Below, piece after piece: positions 54,590-64,000 of a stretch of DNA of 64,000 nt (positions within the stretch are counted from its first letter, which is position 1; each line of letters starts with the position of its first letter). Source of the DNA: Citrobacter sp. (GTDB lineage: Bacteria; Pseudomonadota; Gammaproteobacteria; Enterobacterales; Enterobacteriaceae); contig DXKH01000070.1 in assembly GCA_019415335.1 (NCBI GenBank), forward strand, positions 50,576-114,575, read 5' to 3'. Both the position numbers and the translations under genes were made by a program. Under the pieces are notes generated by a model, which saw only the letters and a list, made by a program, of their open reading frames with translations, made no database searches and was not told the origin of the DNA.

Positions 54590-55674
54590 TACTGGCGTTC
54601 CCCATAGTTCTGCTCAATCCAGGTTTGGTACGCCCCACTTTTGATATTTTCAACCCATGAGGTGTTTGCCAGATACCATTCAACCGTTTTTCGAATCCCA
54701 CTTTCGAACGTCTCTTGCGGTTTCCAACCGAGTTCACGGCTGATTTTATCCGCATCGATCGCGTACCGACGGTCATGGCCAGGGCGATCGGCAACATAGG
54801 TGATTTGTTCACGGTATGACACTGCTTTAGGTACGATCTCATCCAGCAGGTCGCAGATGGTATGCACAACATCGAGATTTTTCTTCTCGTTATGTCCACC
54901 GATGTTGTAGGTCTCACCAGGGATTCCTTTCGTCACCACGGTATATAACGCTCGGGCATGGTCTTCCACATAGAGCCAGTCGCGAATCTGATCGCCTTTA
55001 CCATAAATGGGTAACGATTTCCCTTCGAGAGCATTGAGGATAACCAAGGGAATCAACTTTTCAGGAAAGTGGTATGGGCCATAGTTATTCGAACAATTTG
55101 TCACCATTGTCGGTAGACCGTATGTACGCAACCAGGCACGAACGAGATGGTCGCTGGAGGCTTTTGAAGCCGAATAAGGACTACTCGGCGCATAGGCGGT
55201 TTGTTCAGTAAAGAGAGGAAGAATACTCCCCTGCGCAACCTCATCCGGATGCGGTAAATCACCGTAAACTTCATCAGTAGAGATGTGATGGAAGCGGAAT
55301 GTCGTTTTTCGCGCACTCTCCAGTGAGGACCAGTATTGACGGGCTGTTTCTAAAAGAACATAAGTACCCACAATATTCGTTTCAATAAATGCAGCAGGGC
55401 CTGTAATAGAACGATCCACATGGCTCTCAGCAGCAAGATGCATGACGGCATCCGGTTGATGAGTTTCAAAAATACGCGCCATTACATTTGAATCACAAAT
55501 ATCAGCATGTTCAAATGAATAACGCTCGCTGTTCGCTATTTCAGTCAGTGACTCGAGGTTACCTGCGTACGTTAATTTATCGACATTAATTACGCTGTCT
55601 TGAGTATTATTTATTATATGGCGAACGACAGCAGATCCAATAAAACCAGCGCCACCAGTAACGAGTATTTTCAC
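54589..55674 (-). CDS. rfbB: dTDP-glucose 4,6-dehydratase RfbB (RmlB)
   Basis: Second step of dTDP-L-rhamnose synthesis: dTDP-glucose to dTDP-4-keto-6-deoxyglucose. It has 361 residues, with [14 protein letters not shown] at the N-terminus, [11 protein letters not shown], and [15 protein letters not shown] (YxxxK). It is the first gene transcribed from the O-antigen promoter, 77 bp after the JUMPstart. The order rfbBDAC is standard. Confidence 0.96.
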   Translation of the reverse strand: MKILVTGGAGFIGSAVVRHIINNTQDSVINVDKLTYAGNLESLTEIANSERYSFEHADICDSNVMARIFETHQPDAVMHLAAESHVDRSITGPAAFIETNIVGTYVLLETARQYWSSLESARKTTFRFHHISTDEVYGDLPHPDEVAQGSILPLFTEQTAYAPSSPYSASKASSDHLVRAWLRTYGLPTMVTNCSNNYGPYHFPEKLIPLVILNALEGKSLPIYGKGDQIRDWLYVEDHARALYTVVTKGIPGETYNIGGHNEKKNLDVVHTICDLLDEIVPKAVSYREQITYVADRPGHDRRYAIDADKISRELGWKPQETFESGIRKTVEWYLANTSWVENIKSGAYQTWIEQNYGERQ

Positions 55675-55751
55675 TTTAATTAATCCGAATATTAGATAAC
55701 ACCAGCATTCAATATGCTGATTTAGGGTTCAATTAATAACAAGGTTTTAGA

Positions 55752-55790
55752 CACGCTACCGCCCCTGGCTTTACAGCTACCAGTGCACTG
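55752..55790 (-). promoter_or_regulatory. JUMPstart with ops element upstream of rfbB
   Basis: On the minus strand the 39 bases from CAGTGCACTGGTAGCTGTAA to the end GGGGCGGTAGCGTG match the JUMPstart consensus; the last 12 (55752-55763) are the ops element GGCGGTAGCGTG that recruits RfaH. The flanking 55675-55951 holds nothing else I could identify beyond the expected promoter. Confidence 0.94.
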
Positions 55791-55951
55791 CGTACTCTCA
55801 CAGACGTGATGAACTCTGCTTTCTCTGCCGCAAAGCCCCAAAACTCAAACCCTAATTGTCTTACCAATTGATGTCAGAAACAAGAAGAAATATTATAAAA
55901 AGCAGTACTAAATTTTGTAGCTAATCACTTGAAATCACTAATCTTTTTTCA

Positions 55952-56017
55952 AAAATAAAAAACGGCAGCCCCATTCCAGGTATACTTACCTCATCACCTG
56001 GAATGTTGACTACCGTT
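55952..56017 (-). terminator. Terminator after galF
   Basis: On the minus strand a long hairpin, with inner perfect arms CATTCCAGGT / ACCTGGAATG and outer AACGG...CCGTT pairing, is followed by TTTTTTATTTTT. It separates galF transcription from the O-antigen operon. A smaller hairpin ACGCCC / GGGCGT (56028-56044) with a T-run on the plus strand lies beside it. Confidence 0.8.
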
Positions 56018-56057
56018 ATTTGTTTTTACGCCCTAACGGGGCGTCTATTTTTTAAAC

Positions 56058-56951
56058 TTACTCGCTGAGTAGTTTCTCAATCCCTTTGCGGAACTTCGGG
56101 CCTTCTTTCAGGTTACGCAGTCCGTATTTCACAAACGCTTGCATGTAGCCCAATTTTTTACCACAGTCGTAGCTATCGCCTGTCATCAGCATGGCGTCAA
56201 CAGACTGTTTTTTCGCCAGCTCTGCAATCGCATCGGTCAACTGGATACGGCCCCAGGCACCCGGTTCGGTTCTTTCCAGCTCGGCCCAGATATCCGCTGA
56301 GAGGACATAGCGCCCTACTGCCATGAGATCGGAATCCAGCGTCTGCGGCTGATCCGGTTTCTCAATAAACTCGACGATGCGGCTCACTTTACCTTCGTTA
56401 TCCAGCGGATCTTTCGTCTGGATGACGGAGTACTCGGAAAGATCACCCGGCATACGTTTTGCCAGCACCTGGCTCCGCCCGGTTTCTTCAAAACGTGCAA
56501 CCATCGCGGCAAGATTATACCGTAGCGGATCAGCACTAGCAGTATCAATGATGATATCTGGCAAAACCACTACAAAAGGGTTATCGCCAATCGCCGGACG
56601 CGCGCAAAGAATGGAGTGGCCCAGTCCCAGCGGTTGCGCCTGGCGTACGTTCATGATAGTTACGCCAGGTGGACAAATAGACTGCACTTCCGCCAGCAGT
56701 TGGCGCTTCACGCGCTGCTCAAGGAGTGACTCGAGTTCATAGGAGGTGTCGAAATGGTTCTCAACGGCGTTTTTAGACGCGTGAGTCACCAGAAGGATTT
56801 CTTTGATCCCTGCAGCCACAATTTCGTCGACGATATATTGAATCATTGGCTTGTCGACGATCGGCAGCATCTCTTTGGGAATTGCCTTGGTGGCAGGCAA
56901 CATGTGCATACCCAGACCCGCTACCGGTATAACTGCTTTCAAATTACTCAT
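56058..56951 (-). CDS. galF: GalF, UTP-glucose-1-phosphate uridylyltransferase paralogue
   Basis: Protein of 297 residues related to GalU; it modulates UDP-glucose supply and has weak or no activity of its own in E. coli. The start is [20 protein letters not shown], where GalU has GTRMLP: the GMHML change in the nucleotide loop is the usual GalF mark. An in-frame start at 56963 was rejected. It flanks the O-antigen block on the upstream side as in other Enterobacteriaceae. Confidence 0.95.
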   Translation of the reverse strand: MSNLKAVIPVAGLGMHMLPATKAIPKEMLPIVDKPMIQYIVDEIVAAGIKEILLVTHASKNAVENHFDTSYELESLLEQRVKRQLLAEVQSICPPGVTIMNVRQAQPLGLGHSILCARPAIGDNPFVVVLPDIIIDTASADPLRYNLAAMVARFEETGRSQVLAKRMPGDLSEYSVIQTKDPLDNEGKVSRIVEFIEKPDQPQTLDSDLMAVGRYVLSADIWAELERTEPGAWGRIQLTDAIAELAKKQSVDAMLMTGDSYDCGKKLGYMQAFVKYGLRNLKEGPKFRKGIEKLLSE

Positions 56952-57127
56952 TATTTCATCCACCTGTAAAATGGTTGCTGAATTATAGTCTTTTGACTCG
57001 TTTTAGCCAGCATGAATTAGTTAGAGGAAATCATCGCTGCTTTGGTACTGATGCTACGCCGCCCGGTGTTAAAATGCAGTAGCCATAATCTTAAGTATGG
57101 TCCGATTTCTCCAGGAATGGTCGCAAA

Positions 57128-58531
57128 TCATCCCCTCCCCTCCGGTAACCGGAAGTTGATCACATCCACATTCACCACATGATGGTTTATCCGGTCGATA
57201 TCCACTGAGCTTTGCCCTTTCTCATTCACCGCGTGCACGTTCGCCAGCGACAGGAGCGTGTCCTCTTTCGCCATAAACTTGCCGCGCACGTCTTTACGCA
57301 GATCAAACTGCATCGTCAGCGCCGGGCCAATTGCCGACTCCTGCATCACGCTGATATTGCGCAAAAAGAGATGCTGCGGCTGATTGTGCAACTCCAGAGT
57401 CGCCCGTTTCATCTCGATGTTAGTCAGCGCGACGAAGGAGGTGGCATTACCCGATGAAATTTGGATACCGCGCAATTTATATTCAAGCTGCGTGTTATCA
57501 AGGGAGATATTATTGAGTTTGAAGTTTTGCGGGATGGAGAGATATTTCCCTTTGACCACGCCATAACCAATGAGCATCCCGGCGCTGTTAACCATATCGA
57601 TATTATCAATCACGAAATTATCACAGCCATAAATGGCGACCGTCGCGTTGTCGATGCCTGCCTTTTTGCTGAAATCCGGGGTGATGTTCTTCGCCTTCAC
57701 ATTGCGAATGACAAAATGTTTGCCGTTCTCGACATGCACCAGCTGCCGACAATCGGATCCAGTGATGTTGGCAACCACAAAGTTTTTGACCGTCTGCTGT
57801 TCGGGATAGGTGTTGTCGTAGGTACTCCCCGCGAGCCCAATGCCTATCCCCCAGTTAATCTTGCCGTTGGTACAGTTGATCCGTTCAATGACGTGGTCGG
57901 AAATCAGGATATTGCGATCGTTAATAGCGACATTCCATTCGATGGCGTCACCCTGCAAGTCGCTGAAACGACAGTGGGTAATACGCGCGCCATCGACCTG
58001 ATTGTGGAATCCCTGGCGCAGAATTGCATAGTTGGCCTGGGTTACGGTGAGGTTATCGATGACCAGATTACGCATCACGCGCGGCTTTTTCCCGCCGATA
58101 TAAATTTGCGTCACCGGCCCGAAACCGCTCATCGTAAGATCGGTAATCGCGCAGTCGGAACCGCGAACATCCAGCGTGATATTGTGCAGGCTGCCGCCCT
58201 TCTCGCCAGTGACCTGGCATCCCTCCTGCAGCACAAAGCGACCGCGCCCGTTACCGCTCAGGCGGCCCAGTACATGCAGCGTCTTTCCCGGTGGAATAAA
58301 AATGCCGGTGTTGATGTTCTCGCACACCAGTCCCGCAGGTACCACCACGGTCTGTGCGTCGCTGAAGGCTTGTTTAAACGAGGCAATCCAGTCTTTCGCA
58401 TCGTAATCCTGAATATTGACGGTTTTGCGGGACGCAACGGCACGGGCAAAAGGTGAATGGAGGACAGGAAGGATGGCAAGCGCGGAGCTTGCCGTCAGGA
58501 AGGTACGTCGGGAGAGTGTTTTCTCTGGCAT
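57128..58531 (-). CDS. wcaM: Colanic acid biosynthesis protein WcaM
   Basis: Last gene of the colanic acid operon, 467 residues (E. coli 464). The N-terminus has a twin-arginine motif SRRTFL at residues 7-12 followed by a hydrophobic stretch ([12 protein letters not shown]), pointing to Tat export to the periplasm. The rest shows the repeated short hydrophobic pattern of a right-handed beta-helix. Its reaction is not known. A gap of 176 bp separates it from galF; no clear terminator was found there. Confidence 0.93.
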   Translation of the reverse strand: MPEKTLSRRTFLTASSALAILPVLHSPFARAVASRKTVNIQDYDAKDWIASFKQAFSDAQTVVVPAGLVCENINTGIFIPPGKTLHVLGRLSGNGRGRFVLQEGCQVTGEKGGSLHNITLDVRGSDCAITDLTMSGFGPVTQIYIGGKKPRVMRNLVIDNLTVTQANYAILRQGFHNQVDGARITHCRFSDLQGDAIEWNVAINDRNILISDHVIERINCTNGKINWGIGIGLAGSTYDNTYPEQQTVKNFVVANITGSDCRQLVHVENGKHFVIRNVKAKNITPDFSKKAGIDNATVAIYGCDNFVIDNIDMVNSAGMLIGYGVVKGKYLSIPQNFKLNNISLDNTQLEYKLRGIQISSGNATSFVALTNIEMKRATLELHNQPQHLFLRNISVMQESAIGPALTMQFDLRKDVRGKFMAKEDTLLSLANVHAVNEKGQSSVDIDRINHHVVNVDVINFRLPEGRG

Positions 58532-58542
58532 ACAACCTCGGT

Positions 58543-59763
58543 TTACATCGTTTGCAGCAGGCTGGCCAACTGACGATTGATCACCTGCTGATTAAAATCA
58601 TGTTCAACTTTTTCACGCGCGCGCTGAATGACAGGTTCCAGCGTGTGGTGGTCTATCTGGCTGAACGACGCGAGCTGTTGTGCCAGCGCATGGGCGTCGT
58701 TTTCCGGCACCAGCCAGCCGGATTTCCCGGCATCCACCAGTTCCGGGATGCCGCTGTGAACGGTAGAAACCACCGGGATCCCCACCGCCATCGCTTCCAT
58801 CAGCGCCACCGGGATCCCTTCCATGTCGCCATCCGCGCCGGTAATCGATGGCAGCAGAAAGACATCCGCGTTATCCAGCATCGTTTTCACTTCATGGCTG
58901 GGTTTAAATCCCGGCATATCAATCACATCATCGAGTTGATATTGCTCAATCAATGTGCGCAATCGCCGCTCCCAGGGGCCCATGCCCAGAATGCGATAAC
59001 GAAACGCCACGCCCTGTTCCTTCAACTGGCGGCAGGCCTCTATCGCCACATGCAGCCCTTTTTTCTCGGTCAGTCGTGCAACAGAGATAATCTCCAGCGG
59101 CGTAGCGGGCGCTTTCACTGGCCGGTGCGTAAAGCGCGTCATGTCCACGCCCATCCGCGAAACGGCAATTTTCTCCGGCGGACAGCCCATGCTCCTCAGT
59201 CGTCCGGCCCAGAGATCGCTAATCGGCAACATCAGATCGCCACGGCGGAACAGTTGCTGATACTCCGGCGTGTAATGATTAAGGACTTCCCGACTGGAAA
59301 TATCGATGCCGTGGAAAATCGTCGCAATTTTGCCCTGAAGAACCCCCAGTTCGCGCAGCTTCGCCGCCGTCACGCCTGCCGGGCCAAAGTGGGCGATAAA
59401 GACATCCGCACGCAGGGGTTGACTGACCTGCGCACAAATCGATGAGAGGATCAGATTGCGCGACTCGTCGCCATAGCGAGTGAAATTGAGTGATTTCCAC
59501 GTTGCCGCCCGGTGCAACCCCGGCAGCGTTTTTATGGCGCGAGTGCGCAGTTTTGCCAGCCGCCCCTGCGGCTCGTCCTGCAACCAGCGCGTTCTGGCCG
59601 CCAGGCCATATTTTTCCCAGGCGGCATGCGTATTTTGCGTGTCGCCTTTTTGCAGGGCGACGATTTCAACATCAAAACCCATGTCGATAAAGGCAGTTAT
59701 CTGATTGAGAACGAAGGTTTCCGACGACAGCGGAAATTTCAGTAAAAAGAAGCTGACCTTCAT
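58543..59763 (-). CDS. wcaL: Colanic acid glycosyltransferase WcaL
   Basis: GT4-family (GT-B) transferase of 406 residues, full length. The N-terminus [17 protein letters not shown] starts the acceptor domain, and the donor domain carries [38 protein letters not shown] (the EX7E region) and the usual C-terminal helix. It acts on the cytoplasmic side on the lipid-linked colanic acid unit. It overlaps wcaK by 4 bp. Confidence 0.94.
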   Translation of the reverse strand: MKVSFFLLKFPLSSETFVLNQITAFIDMGFDVEIVALQKGDTQNTHAAWEKYGLAARTRWLQDEPQGRLAKLRTRAIKTLPGLHRAATWKSLNFTRYGDESRNLILSSICAQVSQPLRADVFIAHFGPAGVTAAKLRELGVLQGKIATIFHGIDISSREVLNHYTPEYQQLFRRGDLMLPISDLWAGRLRSMGCPPEKIAVSRMGVDMTRFTHRPVKAPATPLEIISVARLTEKKGLHVAIEACRQLKEQGVAFRYRILGMGPWERRLRTLIEQYQLDDVIDMPGFKPSHEVKTMLDNADVFLLPSITGADGDMEGIPVALMEAMAVGIPVVSTVHSGIPELVDAGKSGWLVPENDAHALAQQLASFSQIDHHTLEPVIQRAREKVEHDFNQQVINRQLASLLQTM

Positions 59764-61040
59764 TTCCCCTCCCCGATGCGCGTTAACACCGATTCCACCA
59801 TGCGATAACCCTGCTCGCGTTCGCGACGAACGGCCTGTGCAAGGCGCTCGTTGATCTGCGGTAATTGCCCCAGCGTATCCGCCGACATCGCTTGCAGGCT
59901 GCCATCCAGCAGATGACGGATATCTATCGCCATCTCCGGCATCCCCAGTTGCTGCATGATGCCCGCCGATTTGTGTTCGTAATTAATCGCAATAGCCGGC
60001 GTCGCGAAGTTCATCGAGATAATGGCGGAGTGCAGGCGTGTGCCAACCGTCAGGTCACACGCGCCAAGGATCTTGCCCATCTCCAGGTCATTCAGTTCAT
60101 CCATTACCACGTGATAACGCGTCGGATCGCTAACATACTGGCGCAGATTCAGCGCCACCATGCGGTCATCTTTGTTATAGCTGTCGATGCCGGTACAGGT
60201 AGACAGCGCAATGACCTGATATCCCTCATCCAGAATGCGGTTTACCACACCGGCGAAGGCCTTCTCATAAGCCTCCTGCGTGGTCCCCAGGCGTTTATCA
60301 AACGGCGCCAGTTCGCGCAGAGTAATCGCCACCGTTTTCTGCTGCGCCGCCACATCCAGCCAGTGGCGAACCGCGTACCCCGGCTCAAAGTCCGCTTCAT
60401 GATGATCCACCAGCCATGCGGTATCCACGCCGTGCTCCACTTTTCCGGTGGTGATTTCACTGCGTTTCATCAGGTCCAGGCTGACCGACTCCCGCAGGAT
60501 CAGCGCATCACAGTGGCCGAAGACATAGTTCGCCAGTTGATTAAATTGCGGATCCTGGAACGGGCCGACGCTGTGACCGACCATGTACAGCGGTTTTTTC
60601 GCCATAAAGGTACACAGCGCATGTTCAAATTGCGGAACACCATACAGATCGACGAAGAACGAACCGCCCACCTGAACGATGGCGTCATAACCGGAAAGCA
60701 AACGCACGAAATCGGTAAAGCCCTGAGCAATTGCGATGTTCCGCAGCTTGCCGGTATCGGTAACGCGGGAAAGCAGCACCTGGTGCTGATAGCGACGACG
60801 GAGGACTTTTTTCACCCGCCCGACCACGCCTGCCGCGCTGTTGTGCTGTTTCATCTGTAAAAAGAGCGGATCGCCCATCACCGGACGATTCAAAAGCCAG
60901 GAAGAACTCACCGGGTAGCGGCTCATGACGTCCACTTCCGCGTCAGGCTCGAGGCGGTGAATGGCGTCCAGCAGGCCGCGTAAAATCGCGCTATCACCAC
61001 GGTTGCCGCAGGTATGGTTACCCAGAATCAATAATTTCAT
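59760..61040 (-). CDS. wcaK: Colanic acid pyruvyl transferase WcaK
   Basis: Polysaccharide pyruvyl transferase family, 426 residues, expected to put the pyruvate ketal on colanic acid using phosphoenolpyruvate. The start MKLLILGNHTCGNRGDSAIL and the GTRLHSAIISMNFATPAIAI signature near the C-terminus are typical. The family is related to CsaB. A REP pair lies between it and wzxC. Confidence 0.93.
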   Translation of the reverse strand: MKLLILGNHTCGNRGDSAILRGLLDAIHRLEPDAEVDVMSRYPVSSSWLLNRPVMGDPLFLQMKQHNSAAGVVGRVKKVLRRRYQHQVLLSRVTDTGKLRNIAIAQGFTDFVRLLSGYDAIVQVGGSFFVDLYGVPQFEHALCTFMAKKPLYMVGHSVGPFQDPQFNQLANYVFGHCDALILRESVSLDLMKRSEITTGKVEHGVDTAWLVDHHEADFEPGYAVRHWLDVAAQQKTVAITLRELAPFDKRLGTTQEAYEKAFAGVVNRILDEGYQVIALSTCTGIDSYNKDDRMVALNLRQYVSDPTRYHVVMDELNDLEMGKILGACDLTVGTRLHSAIISMNFATPAIAINYEHKSAGIMQQLGMPEMAIDIRHLLDGSLQAMSADTLGQLPQINERLAQAVRREREQGYRMVESVLTRIGEGK

Positions 61041-61059
61041 TTCACCCTCTTAAAATCGT

Positions 61060-61146
61060 TGCCGGATGACGGTTGTTGCCTTATCCGGCCTACAGGTCAT
61101 TGACTTCGTAGGCCGGATAAGACGTGTGACCGTCGCCATCCGGCAA
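61060..61146. repeat. REP pair (BIME) between wzxC and wcaK
   Basis: Two REP units in opposite orientation, GCCGGATGACGGTTGTTGCC (61061-) and GTAGGCCGGATAAGACGTGT (61108-), fill the gap within the colanic acid operon. The pair is transcribed and may stabilise the upstream mRNA. Confidence 0.93.
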
Positions 61147-61149
61147 AAC

Positions 61150-62628
61150 TTATCCTGCACGAAGCAAGGTTTTCATTTTTTCGCTGCGACAAAACTGGCG
61201 CTTCATCTCCACCACCAGCGGGTGGCGCGAGAGCACGATCATCACCGCGAACGCCAGCGCACCGGCGCTAATCTGTGTCGCCAACAGCACGCCCAGTGAC
61301 AGATGTCCCTGTAGCGCCAAACCCAGCCCATAACTCACCGCCAGCGTCGGCAATGAGAGATAGAACGGCAGCCACAGGCTCAGGATGTACTGACGATAGC
61401 TGGAACCCAGCACCGGTTTGATCATGACGAAGTAGCTCAGAATGGTGTTGATGATTTGCACCAGCAGGAAGCCCAGCGTCACGCCAATTGCGCCCGCCAT
61501 CTGCCCGCCGACAATAATCGCCGGGATGAACAGGAACGTTTTGAAGACATTGAATTTAAAGCTGATGTCCACGCGCGCCTTCGCCATCAACAGCGAACCA
61601 ATCGGATTGCCGACCGAGCGCAGCAGCCCCACCACGCACAGCAGTTGCAGCACAGGAATGATGCTGTTCCACTTCTCACCAAAGACCAGCGGCACAAAAT
61701 TATTGGCAACCACCATCAGGCCAAGCAGCGCCGGGAAGTTAATGATCCCCACCACGGAAAGCAGCTTGTAGAAGTTCACGCGCAGCTTCTGGGTGTCGTC
61801 CTGAATTTTGGCAAACGCCGGAAACAGCACGCGAGTGATGATCGGGTTGAGTTTCATCGGCGGCACCACCGCCACGTTGTACGCCAGGTTATAGCCCCCG
61901 GCGACGCCGGCCCCGAGAATGCGCGCCAGCACCAGCGTGGAAAGGTTGGTATTGACGTAATTGATGATGCTGTCCGCCGTCAGCCACGCGCCAAAGCGCA
62001 AATTCGATGAGACGGACGCCAGCGAAAAGTGCAGACCCGGACGGTAGATCTTGCGGCCAAAATAGCCAAACAACAGCGTACGCACCGCGCTATTGACCAG
62101 GTAACCGAGAATAGCGGTCATCGCCAGCGGCCAGAAATGGGCGCTGATGACGGTAAACGTAAAACCCGCCAGCACGGAACTGGTTTCAATCATCCCAATT
62201 TTGTTGAACTCAAGCTCTTTTTGCATCAGGGCGCGGAACTGCTGCCCGTGCGGGATCACCACAAACGCCAGCGACAGCGTTTTAATCAGCGGTGCCAGAT
62301 CCGGGTTATGCAACACATTGCCAATCACATCGCTAAGCAAGAAGACCGCCACACAGACGATGATTCCCAACCCGACGTTCAGCCAGTACAGCGTGGTCAG
62401 CTCAAGATGGCTTATCTCCTTGCGCTGAATAATGGAGTTGGCAATACCGAAGTCAGACAGCGTATCGGCTAACGCAATGATCACCAGCGACACGGTCAGC
62501 AGGCCGAACTGGTGGTTATCGACGATCCGCGCCAATACCGTCATCTGGATCAGCCCCAGACTAATAATGATCACCGTGGCGATAGCCGACCACTTCGCGC
62601 CGCTGATGGTTTTTTCACGTAAGCTCAT
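61150..62628 (-). CDS. wzxC: Colanic acid flippase WzxC
   Basis: Integral membrane MOP-superfamily exporter with 492 residues and about twelve to fourteen hydrophobic segments; flips the colanic acid repeat unit. The start MSLREKTISGAKWSAIATVI and the PMKLNPIITRVLFPAFAKIQ stretch are characteristic. It is distinct from the O-antigen Wzx at 44810. Its TAA lies 4 bp past the REP pair. Confidence 0.95.
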   Translation of the reverse strand: MSLREKTISGAKWSAIATVIIISLGLIQMTVLARIVDNHQFGLLTVSLVIIALADTLSDFGIANSIIQRKEISHLELTTLYWLNVGLGIIVCVAVFLLSDVIGNVLHNPDLAPLIKTLSLAFVVIPHGQQFRALMQKELEFNKIGMIETSSVLAGFTFTVISAHFWPLAMTAILGYLVNSAVRTLLFGYFGRKIYRPGLHFSLASVSSNLRFGAWLTADSIINYVNTNLSTLVLARILGAGVAGGYNLAYNVAVVPPMKLNPIITRVLFPAFAKIQDDTQKLRVNFYKLLSVVGIINFPALLGLMVVANNFVPLVFGEKWNSIIPVLQLLCVVGLLRSVGNPIGSLLMAKARVDISFKFNVFKTFLFIPAIIVGGQMAGAIGVTLGFLLVQIINTILSYFVMIKPVLGSSYRQYILSLWLPFYLSLPTLAVSYGLGLALQGHLSLGVLLATQISAGALAFAVMIVLSRHPLVVEMKRQFCRSEKMKTLLRAG

Positions 62629-62637
62629 GACCGTTCC

Positions 62638-64000
62638 TCAGTACGCCGCTTTGTTAACAAAGCCCTTGAACACCGTCAGAAAAACGATCTTGATGTCGAA
62701 CCACACGCTCCACTCGCGGATGTACTCCAGATCGTACTCCACGCGTTTTTCCATTTTCTCCAGCGTGTCGGTCTCACCGCGCCAGCCGTTGATTTGCGCC
62801 CAACCGGTGATCCCCGGCTTGACCTTATGGCGCAGCATGTAGCCTTCAATCAGTTGACGATACTGTTCGTTATGCGCCACCGCATGCGGGCGCGGCCCGA
62901 CAATGGACATCCCGCCGGTCAGCACATTGATAAACTGCGGCAGTTCATCCAGCGAGGTACGACGCAGGAAATTCCCCACTCGGGTAACGCGCGGATCGTT
63001 CTGCGTCGCCTGCGTGACGACCTTGTCGTTTTCCATCACCTTCATTGAGCGGAACTTCCATACTTTGATCGGTTTACCGTCCATGCCATAACGGGTCTGT
63101 CGGAAGATGATCGGCCCCGGAGAACTCAGCTTCACCGCCAGCGCAATGCAGCACAGTACCGGGGAGATCAGCAGCAGGATCAACGACGCCAGCACGATAT
63201 CTTCCGCACGCTTAAGCAGACGGTTGATACCCGACAGCGGCGTGTCATACAGCGGCACCACCGGCACGCCGCTCACCTCTTCGATGCGGGAATGCAGAAT
63301 GTTAAAGGTAAACACGTCCGGAATGAGGATCACCGAACAGGTGGTATCCGCCAGTTCGCGCACCAGTTTTTTCACCCGCGCACCGTCGCACATCGACATG
63401 GCGATATAGACGTTATGAATGCGTGAGGCTTTGGCATCTTCAACCAGTTGTTCTAAGTTCCCTGCCCAGTCTGACGTCACGCCACCTGGCTTCGGGTCGT
63501 GATAGACGCCGACCACTTCAAATCCCAGCCACGGTTCATTGCGAAAGCTGTCGAGCAACGACTGCCCGGCAGGCAGATCGCCCGCAACCGCCACCCGGCG
63601 CGTGTTATAGCCATGATGGCGCAGCCAGCCTGCGCCGTAGCGAATAAACGACCGGCAAAAGACCAGTCCGACACTGGTCAGCAGATACCACGCCAGCCAG
63701 ATGGCGAGGCGGTTATCAAAATCGGCGTTAAACGCGACCAGACCGGCGCTGAAGACGAGGCTCAGCGTCCAGTTTTGCAGCAGGAGAGCCAGCTCTGTGG
63801 TGATTTTGACGCCGCGCCATGAGCGATAGAAATCGGTTATACCGCCCAGCATCTGAAAAACAACCAACGTGATCAGCGCCACCAACAGGTGCATATACAG
63901 GAAAGGCAATCCACTGACTTCGCAGACAACCCACAGCCCGCCAAACATGATGGTGATATCTGAAAAGCGTTGCACCATAGAGATTAACGATGCATTGGTT
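62638..64000 (-). CDS. wcaJ: Undecaprenyl-phosphate glucose phosphotransferase WcaJ (5' end cut by window edge)
   Basis: Initiating enzyme of colanic acid: transfers glucose 1-phosphate from UDP-glucose to undecaprenyl phosphate. The frame runs to the window edge without a start (last visible residues TNASLISMVQRF, matching E. coli residues after position 11), so about 11 N-terminal residues are missing. Four N-terminal membrane helices, a central CoA-binding-like domain, and the C-terminal bacterial sugar transferase domain with KVWKFRSM and GITGWAQINGWRGET are present. A start at 63978 would be internal. Confidence 0.95.
   Translation of the reverse strand, partial: TNASLISMVQRFSDITIMFGGLWVVCEVSGLPFLYMHLLVALITLVVFQMLGGITDFYRSWRGVKITTELALLLQNWTLSLVFSAGLVAFNADFDNRLAIWLAWYLLTSVGLVFCRSFIRYGAGWLRHHGYNTRRVAVAGDLPAGQSLLDSFRNEPWLGFEVVGVYHDPKPGGVTSDWAGNLEQLVEDAKASRIHNVYIAMSMCDGARVKKLVRELADTTCSVILIPDVFTFNILHSRIEEVSGVPVVPLYDTPLSGINRLLKRAEDIVLASLILLLISPVLCCIALAVKLSSPGPIIFRQTRYGMDGKPIKVWKFRSMKVMENDKVVTQATQNDPRVTRVGNFLRRTSLDELPQFINVLTGGMSIVGPRPHAVAHNEQYRQLIEGYMLRHKVKPGITGWAQINGWRGETDTLEKMEKRVEYDLEYIREWSVWFDIKIVFLTVFKGFVNKAAY

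Noticed and set aside
57461..59445. Two 330-codon plus-strand ORFs opposite wcaM and wcaL
   Set aside because: Antisense frames kept open by codon bias; His/Arg/Gln-rich composition without recognisable motifs.
59865..60860. 331-codon plus-strand ORF opposite wcaK
   Set aside because: Antisense shadow of wcaK; low-complexity His/Arg/Gln composition.

Overview
The window is chromosomal DNA of an enterobacterium close to Citrobacter and Salmonella. Nearly every protein outside one block matches E. coli/Salmonella family lengths and motifs. The order cob - pocR - pduF - pdu operon - tmaR(yeeX) - yeeA - sbmC - dacD - sbcB fits Citrobacter best: E. coli K-12 lacks pdu here, and Salmonella, as I recall it, carries extra genes (phs and others) between sbmC and dacD. 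The genus is inferred from gene order and remembered protein similarity, not from a database search.

1-5377: start of the cobalamin biosynthesis operon (cbiA and a cbiB cut by the window edge, minus strand), its B12 riboswitch leader, an ERIC element inside that leader, the regulator gene pocR and the propanediol facilitator gene pduF. 5378-22160: a complete pdu operon (pduABCDEGHJKLMNOPQSTUVWX, plus strand). It encodes the B12-dependent 1,2-propanediol microcompartment: shell proteins A, B, J, K, N, T, U; diol dehydratase CDE and reactivase GH; propanal enzymes P, Q, L, W; and cobalamin recycling by O, S, X. PocR links B12 synthesis to propanediol use.

22196-32276: housekeeping genes tmaR, yeeA, sbmC (with a LexA box), dacD (broken by one frameshift), sbcB, the thiosulfate uptake pair yeeD/yeeE, plaP, yeeY and yeeZ. 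32370-39806: the histidine operon with its promoter, HisL leader peptide and attenuator, then hisGDCBHAFI, with a REP pair between hisG and hisD.

39821-56951: surface polysaccharide region on the minus strand. It holds wzzB, ugd and gnd, then a strain-specific, visibly A+T-rich O-antigen block (43917-52093) and the dTDP-rhamnose genes rfbBDAC. Transcription enters from a JUMPstart/ops site at 55752-55790, next to galF. The block encodes four glycosyltransferase candidates, a MurJ-like Wzx flippase, an EpsG-like Wzy polymerase, and a TviB/TviC-like pair predicted to make a UDP-N-acetylhexosaminuronic acid. The predicted O unit contains L-rhamnose and GalNAcA or GlcNAcA. 57128-64000: the distal colanic acid genes wcaM, wcaL, wcaK, wzxC and wcaJ (cut at the right edge).

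I found no clearly undescribed enzymatic system. The least ordinary material is the O-antigen block, the regulatory architecture of the cob leader (three perfect 11-bp repeats, riboswitch, ERIC, and a hairpin burying the ribosome site), and the dacD frameshift.
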